In this document: piece after piece, positions 8,881 to 17,710 of the stretch
How the letters are laid out: the number at the start of each line of letters is the position of its first letter
Numbering within the stretch: position 1 is the first letter of the stretch
Source of the DNA: GCA-2720975 sp964469565
GTDB taxonomy: Bacteria > Planctomycetota > UBA1135 > GCA-002686595
Assembly: GCA_964469565.1 (NCBI GenBank)
Contig: CAYXZD010000010.1
Span: 1-64,000 of the forward strand
Length of the DNA: 64,000 nucleotides
Reading direction: 5' to 3'
Notes under the pieces: generated by a model
What the model was told of the DNA's origin: nothing
Seen by the model: only the letters and a program-made list of their open reading frames with translations
The model's database searches: none
Translations under genes and position numbers: made by a program

Positions 8881-9897
8881 CTAGGGAACCGGGACCGTCT
8901 CCAATAGGCGGGCTACGAGTTGGTCCGAATCGAGGCCGTCCGCTTCCGCTTCATAAGTCGGAATCACGCGATGGCGAAGAACTTCGGGGGCAACGGCCTT
9001 GATGTCACCGGGGGTGACATACCCTCGCTGCTTCAAGAATGCGTGTGCGCGTGCGGCTAGAGTCAGCCAGATGCAGGCACGCGGAGAAGCGCCGTATTCA
9101 ATGTAGCGCTCAAGCTCGGCCAATCCAGCCGTGGAAGGATCGCGAGTCGCACCGACAAGATCGACCACATACTCTGCGAGTCGCGGATCGAGCACTAGAC
9201 TATCCACCATCTCCCGCGCAGCTCGAATCGTGTCGAGCCCCACAACAGCCTCGATGGAGACCTTCGGGGCTGTGCGCCCCATGCGACTCAGAATCGAAAG
9301 CTCCTCAGCTCGATCGGGGTAACCGATCACCACTTTCAGGGCAAACCGATCAAGCTGAGCCTCGGGCAGGGGATAGGTGCCCTCCTGCTCGATGGGGTTT
9401 TGTGTGGCCAAGACCATGAACGGATCGGGCAAATCAAAGGACTCACCGCCGATGGAAACCTGGCGCTCCTGCATTCCTTCAAGTAGGGCAGACTGCACCT
9501 TGGCAGGAGCTCGGTTGATTTCGTCAGCTAAGACGAAGTTGGCGAAGACCGGTCCCTTCCGAACGGTGAATTCACCTGACTTTGCATTGTAGATTTCGGT
9601 ACCCACAAGATCAGACGGAAGCAGGTCAGGAGTGAACTGTAAGCGGTTGAAGCTGGCGTGCACAGCTTGGGCCAAACAGGACACGGCCAATGACTTGGCA
9701 AGGCCTGGTACCCCTTCAAGGAGGATGTGTCCGCCCGTCAAGAGTCCGATGGTCAGGCTCTGAACGAGCTTTTCTTGGCCGACGATGACCTGAGCAAGCG
9801 CCTCTTCCAACTGAGGGACCCAGGCCGACACGGCCTGGATTTCATCCGCACCTGGAACGGATGGGTCAGGGCGTACGGGGGATGGGGTGGATGTCAT
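8881..9897 (-). CDS. MoxR-family AAA+ ATPase
   Basis: The 338-residue protein has Walker A GVPGLAKS (residues 62-69), Walker B LADEINRA (about 123-130), and the MoxR signature region PDLLPSDLVGTEIY. Sensor-1 region ATQNPIEQEGTYPLPEAQLDRF is present in two adjacent pieces. The frame extends upstream to 10032, but ATG 9897 precedes the expected N-terminal helix and is preferred. MoxR ATPases act as chaperones assembling or metallating VWA-domain proteins, here BatA and BatB. It heads the Bat operon, with a 152-nt gap from the channel gene upstream that could hold a promoter. Confidence 0.93.
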   Translation of the reverse strand: MTSTPSPVRPDPSVPGADEIQAVSAWVPQLEEALAQVIVGQEKLVQSLTIGLLTGGHILLEGVPGLAKSLAVSCLAQAVHASFNRLQFTPDLLPSDLVGTEIYNAKSGEFTVRKGPVFANFVLADEINRAPAKVQSALLEGMQERQVSIGGESFDLPDPFMVLATQNPIEQEGTYPLPEAQLDRFALKVVIGYPDRAEELSILSRMGRTAPKVSIEAVVGLDTIRAAREMVDSLVLDPRLAEYVVDLVGATRDPSTAGLAELERYIEYGASPRACIWLTLAARAHAFLKQRGYVTPGDIKAVAPEVLRHRVIPTYEAEADGLDSDQLVARLLETVPVP

Positions 9898-10049
9898 GGA
9901 GTCGTTGAATTGGGTCAGGGGTAGATCTGAACTGGCGAGATGATCACTGGGGTTAGCGTATGAAGTCTGGAAGGGCTCATCCTTTGTGCGATGGACAGCC
10001 CACTGTTTTGGGACGAACGGGGCACGGGCCAACTCCCCAGGACATCTAG

Positions 10050-11450
10050 CTAACTGGGTAAGTCCTCGGGAACTGGCTGCGCTGGACCAAATCCAACGCC
10101 ACCGGGCTGATTACCCCCGTAGGGCCTCAGTGTTTCAGAGGCGACTCGACTGCCAGCATCCCGGCCCAGTTGCGTCCCCTCTTGGTCACTGCTTGGTCGC
10201 GGCACACCCGACGAGTCTCCATGCGCAACGTTATAGAGACTCATGGACGGGAACGCAAATTCCACACCCAATCGTTCAGCGAGGCGCAAGATATCTGCGT
10301 AAAGTCGATGTTTCTCACGCAGCTCCATCGACCAATCGGGAGTCTCTACAAAACAGTAGAGCAGTACATCGAGGCTCGATGGCCCGAACCCATTCAGGTA
10401 GACATGGTAGTAGTCCTTACGCGTAAATGGATGAGCACGGATGAGTTCGCGCACGCCCTCGCAAAACGCCTCAATCGTCTCCGGAGCCGTCGAGTAGGTC
10501 AGGCCGAGGGTGGTCTTGATGCGTCGGTATCGACGCGACCCCCAATTGTCCACCTTGGCGCTGATGAAGTGCCGATTGGGGACTGTAATCAGTGAGTTGT
10601 AGAACGTGCGGACACGGGTTGAACGAAACCCAACCCGTTCCACGGTGCCATCCACCTCCCCCACAGTGATCCAGTCCCCAAGCTCAAACGGCTTATCGAG
10701 CAGGACCGTAAAGGTCCCGAAGACGTTCTCTAGGCTGTCTTTGAACGCAAAGGCCAAGACGGCGCCGCCAATGGACACGCCGGCAATCACCTTATAGAAG
10801 TCCTCCGTGACTTTTGAGGAGAAGTAGGCCACGCCCATCAAGGCCACAAAGATCTTGAGTGTCCGTCGCAGCAGCGGCACCAACATGTCGTCAAACTTGT
10901 TGTCCGTATTCGCCGCACGGTTTTTCAGGAAATCGCAGAGCACATCCACGAATCGCCAGCAGGCTAGAGTCCCTGCCACCGAGACCAGGATTCCGCCGAC
11001 GAGGTCGAGCGTCCGAATCAGGGAATCGTTTTCGAGCTCTAGGATCGGAACGAGGGCGAGAAACAACCACCAGGTGATCATGACCCCAAATGGTCGCACG
11101 AATCGGGTCAACTGCCCCTCGTCGAGGGTCACATGCTTTGTACTGGCTGAGCCCCGGGCCACCCGGCGCAGGACCATCGCCACGATTCGCTCTAAGAACA
11201 CAGCAACCCCTACGAGGCACAGGAGCCCGACCCATTGCCAGTTCTCAACGAGCAGAGGTTCGGCCCTTAGCCAAGAGTCCGGGTCGAGTTTCGATCGAAC
11301 GAATTCTCCTAGGCTGTCGATGCCCGGATTGAGGGAGACTGCCGTCTGCTCAAGGGCTACGCCATCTTCGTTCATCGAGGCCATCGCGGGTTGCTGGGTG
11401 AGGAGGGCTAGCTCAAACTGTGCGAGCCTATCAGTCATGGAGTTCCACAT
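10050..11450 (-). CDS. MscS-family mechanosensitive ion channel
   Basis: The channel is about 466 residues from ATG 11450; a GTG at 11486 and an ATG at 11438 are alternatives. Four N-terminal membrane segments precede the pore-lining helix and conserved MscS core: GVSIGGAVLAFAFKDSL then ENVFGTFTVLLDKPFELGDW. The beta domain follows with VGEVDGTVERVGFRSTRVRT and VPNRHFISAKVDNW. Family function is release of small solutes upon hypo-osmotic shock in the inner membrane. The C-terminus after about residue 420 is extended and low in complexity. It is about 100 nt downstream of a lytic transglycosylase gene on the same strand, a plausible cell-envelope pairing. Confidence 0.9.
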   Translation of the reverse strand: MWNSMTDRLAQFELALLTQQPAMASMNEDGVALEQTAVSLNPGIDSLGEFVRSKLDPDSWLRAEPLLVENWQWVGLLCLVGVAVFLERIVAMVLRRVARGSASTKHVTLDEGQLTRFVRPFGVMITWWLFLALVPILELENDSLIRTLDLVGGILVSVAGTLACWRFVDVLCDFLKNRAANTDNKFDDMLVPLLRRTLKIFVALMGVAYFSSKVTEDFYKVIAGVSIGGAVLAFAFKDSLENVFGTFTVLLDKPFELGDWITVGEVDGTVERVGFRSTRVRTFYNSLITVPNRHFISAKVDNWGSRRYRRIKTTLGLTYSTAPETIEAFCEGVRELIRAHPFTRKDYYHVYLNGFGPSSLDVLLYCFVETPDWSMELREKHRLYADILRLAERLGVEFAFPSMSLYNVAHGDSSGVPRPSSDQEGTQLGRDAGSRVASETLRPYGGNQPGGVGFGPAQPVPEDLPS

Positions 11451-11547
11451 GGGGGCGATTGTAGGGCACCGTTGAGTGGACGCCACCGCTTGCGGGATGA
11501 TCCTGAGGCTCGCGCCATGGCCAGCCCCGCGGCAGTGAGCGCCCTCC

Positions 11548-12162
11548 TCACAATTGCCCCCGCGCCCGAAAGGTGCGGGCGGCTTCGAACACGCTCAATG
11601 CGTAGTGCAGGGCCCCTGTATGAGGGTGCCCACCTGCCTCCGCCGCTAGTTGGCCCGAACGCCAAGCTGCATAACCGCCGGCCCTCTCAATCCACCCCAT
11701 GAGCCGCGCGCGCCCCGCATTGTAAGAAACCAGCACTTGTTCAAGATCCCACTCACCCCGGTGCTGGAGCAACCAAGCCAAATGCGCTGCTCCAAGACGC
11801 ACATTCAGTGCATCATCATTGAGCAGTTGTTCGGAACTGGGAGGGTCAAGGCCTAGCCTCTTGGCAGCATCGCTGGCAGCTGCGGGGACTAGCTGCATCA
11901 AGCCAAGTGCACCCGCCGTGGATTGCTGTCCCGAGCGCCCCCTCGATTCGGCATACATGATTCCACCTAAGAGGTGTACATCCACTCCCGACTCCGAGGC
12001 AGCCGTCCGCAATAAGCCTCCGTGCCCCTCCACTAGGCGCACACCGATTGCATCGCGCACTCCCACTGCGATGGCTCGGCCGGGTCCCCAGCGGGAGAGG
12101 CTCACACCCACCACACCCATGAGGAGGGCCAGCAGCAACAGGATGCGCGCAGTCCTAGGCAT
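11548..12162 (-). CDS. Lytic transglycosylase (SLT domain)
   Basis: The 204-residue protein starts at ATG 12162 (TTG 12168 is two codons upstream). It has an N-terminal membrane or signal segment (ILLLLALLMGVVGVSL). The SLT domain has its catalytic Glu72 in MYAESRGRSG, then GALGLMQLVPA and VLVSYNAGRARL. Such enzymes cleave the MurNAc-GlcNAc bond of peptidoglycan in the periplasm. It follows the HEAT-repeat gene by about 30 nt and is probably co-transcribed. All core motifs are present, so activity is expected. Confidence 0.92.
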   Translation of the reverse strand: MPRTARILLLLALLMGVVGVSLSRWGPGRAIAVGVRDAIGVRLVEGHGGLLRTAASESGVDVHLLGGIMYAESRGRSGQQSTAGALGLMQLVPAAASDAAKRLGLDPPSSEQLLNDDALNVRLGAAHLAWLLQHRGEWDLEQVLVSYNAGRARLMGWIERAGGYAAWRSGQLAAEAGGHPHTGALHYALSVFEAARTFRARGQL

Positions 12163-12192
12163 CTTCAAGATTCCTGGAGTGACGTGGCCCCC

Positions 12193-15100
12193 TCAGCGCT
12201 CAGCCCCCAAAGTGGCCATCAACTCGCTCAACCAGGCGTCTCGCACCTCACCCAAGGGTGGGGGTGCCCCGATCTCCATTCCCGTCATCGCTTCCAGTCC
12301 GCGCCGGGCACGCTCAACCAACCAATCAGAGTCTTGAGCCATGAGTTCCACTAAGAACGCGTGGGCCCGCCGGGTGCCACGCCCCGCAAACTCAGCGGCC
12401 TCGGGGGCGACAATCCGACGAGCCTCCCCCGCCGCGCGCAGCCAGGCCAATGGATCATCGTGCACGACATTGTCCCACCACCGAAACCAGGCCTCCGCGG
12501 GGTCGGCTCCACCGCGCTCGTCCACGCAGGTCAGCACACACAATTCCCGGGCCACGGCATCGTCGAGAGGGTCCTCGGCGAGTACTCGAATCAGGGCTGG
12601 AGCAGCCTCGGCGACTGTTTGTCTAGCGAGGATCATGGCCGCGTCACGCCGGAGAGCTGGGGAAGGGGACCGTAGGGCCGCAAATAAGCTGTCCCAGGCC
12701 TGATCACCGAGGTTCAGGAGCCCCGTACGCAATACCGGGAGTGCGTCAGTGCGCTCGCCATGCCGGAGTATGGAGAGCATGATCGGAATGGCATCGGGAT
12801 CTTCAAGGGCAGCCAGCCCCTTCGCGGCGGCAAGGTGCAAGCGTCGATCTCCCCCGGTCAAGGCCGTCACTAGTAACTCCAGGGCACCCTCACCCCCAAT
12901 CTGACCTGCTGCGAATAACGCCGGTACTCGCACGTCGGGGTCCCCAGCCGACGCGGCCAGGAAGACCTGAGTTCGGGCAGATCCTAGGGATCGCCCCCCG
13001 CAGGCCGAAATCGCTGCCACACGGACGGGGATCGCCTCGTCCTCGATCAGGCCGAGAACGAGCGCCTCATCTCCAGTCCCGAGACGATCTGCCAACACAA
13101 AGGCTGCGACCGCCCGCATCAAGGCCCTTGAATCAGCGGCCGCTGCATGGGCCGTGGCGTGGGGAGCCGCAGACAAGACATCAGTAATGGCCCCGATCGC
13201 GTCCATGCCAAACTGATCGTGCAACACCCCCATGAGGGTGTCCGTGTCCGCCGCACGCTGGGCCGGATCAGTTCCTCCCCCAAGGGATTGCTGGGCCAAT
13301 GAGACGATTCTCAGGGCACGCCCAGTGAAATACACCTCCTCGGAAAGCATATGCACGAGGTCGCCAAAGTCTCTGGGAAGCCCACCCGCTCCTCTTGAAT
13401 AGAGCTCCTCTAAGGCGATCAAGTCGTCCCCCCGCTGCGCGGCAGACAACGCGGACAGGCGCGCCACGATCAGCTCACCCCAGCGAGCGCGCCTTTCTTC
13501 ATCACTATGATCCAGCTCCCACCATGCCCCCTCCGCTCGCCAAAGACCCAGACGCGTTCCATGCGTTTCGGGGTGAGGGTGGCGCTGCCAAAGATTTCGA
13601 ATTCGCAATGACTGTGCAAACCCAAGTGCGTGGTCGAACCAGTCCTCCTGAATGCCCGGCCCTAAGACAAACGTCTTACTGCGCCCCGCCAAGCGCAACT
13701 CCAATCGACGGGCAGCATCGCCCTGGCCACCCCGAACACCGGGCAGACGCGTTGCACTCAAGAGTTGCTCGGCAGTGAGAAGATCTAAGAGGTCACGGGC
13801 CTGGCCTGCCGAGAGGTAGAACGCCTCTCCATCCCGGGCTGAAAGCGGCTCTGGGGCGAGTTTGGGCCCTAAGAGCGTGAAGGCCTGCCCAGAAGCCCGC
13901 TCCTCAATCACGATTTGGAGCCATCGGTGTGAATCTTCACTCACGGGGATGACCGCGCGGCACGCCCGGAAGTCTCCCTCTTGAGCCATCCACCAATTAG
14001 CCCAGGCCGGCCCATCGGATCCGTGGGACACCCCAGCCACCTGTTTCAACCGGCGCAGTGCAGGCGCACTCAAGGCCTCGTAGTCATCGAAGTACCGGAA
14101 ACCCGACACGACCCGCACCAATCGCGCAGGCACAGCATGCTCTAGCCACTCACTCGTCTCGGGGCGGTGGCTACGGAATCCCACACCCGCAAGGGCGGTC
14201 GCACATGAACCCGCAACGAACTCGTCACTCGACGAGAGCCCTCGCAGGAGGGCCTCTACATGCCCATCCCCCAGAATGGACTCCAGCCGGGCATCTTCAC
14301 GATCCACAATGGCGAGCAAGGCACAGGCTCCTGTACGAAGGATCCACCGGTCACCGAAAGCGAGGGCGAGGAGGGAGTTAGTAATCCCGGGGTCCTCGCG
14401 TGTAGCTAGGGCTCGCATGGCTTGGCGGGCCACCCGTGGCCGAGCATCATCAATTCCGTCGATGAGTAAATCCACCGCTTCGGGACCGGGCACGTCGCTC
14501 AGTAGGTCCATGGCCTTCGAGCGAGAGTCCCCGTTGCGAGACACAAGGACCGGCTTTAGGGCGCTGAGGGGCACGGGCGTTGCGGAATCCGCGAGAGCTC
14601 GAAAGGCCGCTGTACGCACTGGGTTCTGCGGATGCTCCAGCATTTCACACAACAGTTTAGGGGTGGCGTGCACTGGATCCTTGGCAATGAATTCTTCAAG
14701 GGCCGCGCCACCCAAGCGCCCCGGCATGCGAGTGCGCAACCGGCGAAGGACGCGCTCAGCATCCAAGGGCGTACCTCCACGCAAGAGCACCCTCAGTCCA
14801 GTCATGCAGCGTGCGGATCCCTCGCTCGCGAGCGCGAGCCGCGCCGCCTCCAACCCCGGCTCGCCTAAGGCAAGCAGAGTCTCCACAGCCTGCAGCGCCA
14901 CGGGGTCGTCAATGCGTGCCACTTGATCCAACTGCACCAGGATGTCGGCAGCCGCACGCTGCAAACCCGTGAGGTTCAGAGAGTCCGCAGTCGGCAGCAC
15001 ACGATCGGCTGTGGGAGGAAGACCGGGGGTAGGAGCTGGATCCGAATCCCTTGCATCGCGCGCGCCACTTCCACTATTCACTCGCTGTGGCAAGTCAAGC

Positions 15101-15429
15101 CCAATGCCTGCACGAGCGTCAATCTGTCGGTGCAAGGTAACCTTTTGGCAGACCTTGCAGTCGGCCTGTTGAAACCCATTACTGGAAGCCGGGTCCATCC
15201 GCGTCGACTGGTTCGTTTCCTTACAGATTGTGCAGCGCAGGTGTGCACCGACTGGTTTGCCAGAGCGATCCCCCTTGCTTCCTTTCATAGCAGGTAGGTC
15301 GCGCCCGGTGGGCAGATCAATCTGTGCCCCGGCAAAGGTGGGGATCGCGAGGAGGAACCCGATGAACAAGAACGGGCGCACCCAGAATTCACGGGCTGGC
15401 AAGAAGGTGATCTGATAAGCGTGATGCAT
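12193..15429 (-). CDS. Secreted HEAT-repeat protein with N-terminal zinc-ribbon-like motif
   Basis: The 1078-residue protein starts at ATG 15429 with a signal peptide (about residues 16-36, ending FAGA). A pair of CxxC motifs follows (Cys66, 69, 91, 94), like a zinc ribbon. HEAT-type alpha repeats fill much of the rest, for example MLEHPQNPVRTAAFRALAD, GIDDARPRVARQAMRALAT and LAASAGDPDVRVPALFAAGQ. A middle section (about residues 470-650) is not repeat-like. HEAT arrays are protein-binding scaffolds. A zinc-binding knot on an exported HEAT protein is unusual. It is followed closely by the transglycosylase gene; function is unknown. Confidence 0.8.
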   Translation of the reverse strand: MHHAYQITFLPAREFWVRPFLFIGFLLAIPTFAGAQIDLPTGRDLPAMKGSKGDRSGKPVGAHLRCTICKETNQSTRMDPASSNGFQQADCKVCQKVTLHRQIDARAGIGLDLPQRVNSGSGARDARDSDPAPTPGLPPTADRVLPTADSLNLTGLQRAAADILVQLDQVARIDDPVALQAVETLLALGEPGLEAARLALASEGSARCMTGLRVLLRGGTPLDAERVLRRLRTRMPGRLGGAALEEFIAKDPVHATPKLLCEMLEHPQNPVRTAAFRALADSATPVPLSALKPVLVSRNGDSRSKAMDLLSDVPGPEAVDLLIDGIDDARPRVARQAMRALATREDPGITNSLLALAFGDRWILRTGACALLAIVDREDARLESILGDGHVEALLRGLSSSDEFVAGSCATALAGVGFRSHRPETSEWLEHAVPARLVRVVSGFRYFDDYEALSAPALRRLKQVAGVSHGSDGPAWANWWMAQEGDFRACRAVIPVSEDSHRWLQIVIEERASGQAFTLLGPKLAPEPLSARDGEAFYLSAGQARDLLDLLTAEQLLSATRLPGVRGGQGDAARRLELRLAGRSKTFVLGPGIQEDWFDHALGFAQSLRIRNLWQRHPHPETHGTRLGLWRAEGAWWELDHSDEERRARWGELIVARLSALSAAQRGDDLIALEELYSRGAGGLPRDFGDLVHMLSEEVYFTGRALRIVSLAQQSLGGGTDPAQRAADTDTLMGVLHDQFGMDAIGAITDVLSAAPHATAHAAAADSRALMRAVAAFVLADRLGTGDEALVLGLIEDEAIPVRVAAISACGGRSLGSARTQVFLAASAGDPDVRVPALFAAGQIGGEGALELLVTALTGGDRRLHLAAAKGLAALEDPDAIPIMLSILRHGERTDALPVLRTGLLNLGDQAWDSLFAALRSPSPALRRDAAMILARQTVAEAAPALIRVLAEDPLDDAVARELCVLTCVDERGGADPAEAWFRWWDNVVHDDPLAWLRAAGEARRIVAPEAAEFAGRGTRRAHAFLVELMAQDSDWLVERARRGLEAMTGMEIGAPPPLGEVRDAWLSELMATLGAER

Positions 15430-15460
15430 AGTTCGAGGGGATGCTGGCGGATGTGGCAGG

Positions 15461-15525
15461 CTCGTCGTAGTGGCTCGTCGTAGTGGCTCGTCGTACTGGC
15501 TCGTCTGGATCGCTCGTCAGGCATC
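15461..15525. repeat. 13-bp tandem repeat upstream of the HEAT-protein gene
   Basis: The unit CTCGTCGTAGTGG occurs twice exactly (15461-15473, 15474-15486) and once with one change (15487-15499). Two decayed copies sharing only the leading CTCGTC follow (15500 and 15513). The array lies about 30-95 nt upstream of ATG 15429, in the 198-nt gap after recG, where a promoter would be expected. Copy number could vary and affect expression; this is inference. Confidence 0.85.
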
Positions 15526-15627
15526 CTACTCTATTGCCTCTAGCAGGGAGGGGTGCCCAGGATACCCAGTCATCCTTACTCTCTGCGGATTCCAGCGGGC
15601 CTCGGCCCCCTAGCCCGCTCACCCGCG

Positions 15628-17661
15628 CTAGGGCGTCAATTGGGGTGCAAGGCTGGCATACTGCCGAGCGAGGCTGGGGTAGCGGCGAACGATCTCGCGC
15701 GCGACCAAGAGCAGGTGTACATCTTCAGCCCCGGACCCAACACCATCCAGTTGGGTCCCCGACTGGCGCACACCCGCTAGATCTCCCATGCCACGTGCTT
15801 CAAGATCGGCTTCAGCCAGTTCAAACCCGTCCCGACTCCGCTCCAACAGACGAAGACGTTTTTCTGCGCTCTTTTCCCCGAGCAAGTAGCACACCGAATC
15901 CCCTGGGCCACGACCTACTCGGCCCCGCAATTGGTGCAACTGCGCTAGGCCAAGGCGCTCGGCGTTTTCGATCACCATTACCGTCGCACTGGGCACGTCT
16001 ACGCCGACTTCAATGACTGTCGTCGCCACCAACATGCCGACCTCTCCGCGCCGAAATCGATCGAGACGGTAGCTGCGTTCTTCGGCCGGAATACGGCCAT
16101 GAGCAAGCTCCACACCAAAGGGGGCGAGCTTCGTCTCAAGCGCCTGCTCATAACGCCGCTCTGCTGCGGCGGTACGGCCGCCCTTCTCCCCCGAGATTCG
16201 GGGGCAAACCCAAAACACCTGCTCTCCGCGCTCCAACCTCGGCAGGAGTCGCTTCGATAGGCCGCGCCTTTGAGTGCCCCGCAACCAATGGGTCTCCAAG
16301 GTTCCCCTACCGGGTGGCAGGCCCCGCAGAGTCGAAACATCCAAATCTCCATAGACTGTCATGGCCAAGGTACGCGGAATGGGCGTAGCCGTCATCAACA
16401 ACAGGTGTGCCTGGTCTCCCTTCCGAGCCAAGGCAGCGCGCTGATCCACACCGAAGCGATGTTGTTCATCAATGACAACGAGGGCTAGGTGGGAGTAGCG
16501 AACGTCCTTGGAAAACAGCGCGTGAGTTCCGAACAGGAGTTGAATCTCTCCCCTCTCAAGGCGTTGCAGTAAATAGCGTCGCTCATCCTTGGGCAGGGAC
16601 CCTGTCAACAATGCGGCCTCGATGCCCGCTTGCGCCAGAATCGCTCGCGATCCGTCGAAATGCTGCTCTGCCAACAACTCGGTGGGGGCCATCATGGCGG
16701 CCTGCCCGTTGGACTCGATCACGGCCATGGCCGCGTAGAGTGCCATGGCAGTCTTGCCCGAGCCCACATCCCCCTGCAGCAGGCGTCGCATGGGCCGCGT
16801 ACGGGCGAGGTCAGCTCTCAACTCACTCAGCACCTCCTCCTGACCGCTCGTGAATTTGAAAGGGAAGCGGCCACTCAGTTCGTCCTTGAGCGCCGCAGAG
16901 ACCACAGCCCGACAAGCCTTGCCAGAGCTTGTGTTTCCGCGCCCTGCCTGCAGACGGGCTTGCACTGCGAGAAGAGACTCCAAGCGCACTCGCCGCTGAG
17001 CATCATGGAAGGCAGCAAGGTCTGGCGGCAGATGAAGGTGGCGTACTGCCACATCAAGCGGGGGCAAGTTGTGTTCCGCAAGAAGCTCACCGGCGAGTAG
17101 CTCAAGAACACACTCACTGCCATGTTCAAGAACCATGCGGCACAGTGCCCCTATCATTTCACCACTGAGCCCATCGCCCGCGGAGTAGAGTGGTTCCACA
17201 GTTCCCGGTGCCGGTAAGGGCTTGTCAGGTCGACCCATCCGGGGACTTGAGAGCAGGGGGCCCTTCTGGCCTTGAACCAGCTCACCCGCCAGTTCCACCT
17301 CCTCGTCCTCGGGGAGCCGTTCCCTCACCCAGGGTTGATTGAACCAGACCACAGGGACCCTACCACCGGCCTGCACGAGTTCCCCCCGCAAGGCAGAGCG
17401 CTTACCACCGAAACGGGTGAGGCGTATGTTCGCGAGCCGCCCACGTACCCGAACTGGACCATGTCCTTGGGCTAGAGCCTCGGTCGGCGTGCAGGGTTCG
17501 ACCCAATGGTGCACCCCCGCTGGCAAGAGAAAGAGCAAATCGCGCTGACTCGTAATCCCCATCTTGCCCAATGCCTTGCACCGCGCAGGTCCAACACCGG
17601 GCAGATTGTGTAGGGGTTGAGCCGGGGTGGACAGGGAGGACACGTCGAGCAATGTAGCCAA
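15628..17661 (-). CDS. recG: ATP-dependent DNA helicase RecG
   Basis: The 677-residue protein is close to the usual RecG length. An N-terminal wedge/OB region (GPVRVRGRLANIRLTRFGG) precedes helicase motifs: Walker A GDVGSGKT, motif II DEQHRFGV, motif III LLLMTATPIPRTLAMT, motif V ATTVIEVGVDVP and motif VI QLRGRVGRG. The C-terminal RecG segment DLEARGMGDLAGVRQSG is present. RecG remodels stalled forks and Holliday junctions. No better start than TTG 17661 is visible in this frame. It lies 49 nt after an MFS transporter gene on the same strand. Confidence 0.96.
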   Translation of the reverse strand: MATLLDVSSLSTPAQPLHNLPGVGPARCKALGKMGITSQRDLLFLLPAGVHHWVEPCTPTEALAQGHGPVRVRGRLANIRLTRFGGKRSALRGELVQAGGRVPVVWFNQPWVRERLPEDEEVELAGELVQGQKGPLLSSPRMGRPDKPLPAPGTVEPLYSAGDGLSGEMIGALCRMVLEHGSECVLELLAGELLAEHNLPPLDVAVRHLHLPPDLAAFHDAQRRVRLESLLAVQARLQAGRGNTSSGKACRAVVSAALKDELSGRFPFKFTSGQEEVLSELRADLARTRPMRRLLQGDVGSGKTAMALYAAMAVIESNGQAAMMAPTELLAEQHFDGSRAILAQAGIEAALLTGSLPKDERRYLLQRLERGEIQLLFGTHALFSKDVRYSHLALVVIDEQHRFGVDQRAALARKGDQAHLLLMTATPIPRTLAMTVYGDLDVSTLRGLPPGRGTLETHWLRGTQRRGLSKRLLPRLERGEQVFWVCPRISGEKGGRTAAAERRYEQALETKLAPFGVELAHGRIPAEERSYRLDRFRRGEVGMLVATTVIEVGVDVPSATVMVIENAERLGLAQLHQLRGRVGRGPGDSVCYLLGEKSAEKRLRLLERSRDGFELAEADLEARGMGDLAGVRQSGTQLDGVGSGAEDVHLLLVAREIVRRYPSLARQYASLAPQLTP

Positions 17662-17710
17662 TCGGCTTTGAGTTTGAAACGGGAACCGAGCCGGCAGGGC
17701 CCCGCATCAA

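Noticed and set aside
12821..15300. Long plus-strand frames opposite the HEAT-repeat gene
   Set aside because: They mirror the Ala/Leu/Asp codon composition of the HEAT repeats and have no domain features.
15461..15525. CRISPR array
   Set aside because: The 13-bp units are directly adjacent, with no unique spacers between them, and there are no cas genes.
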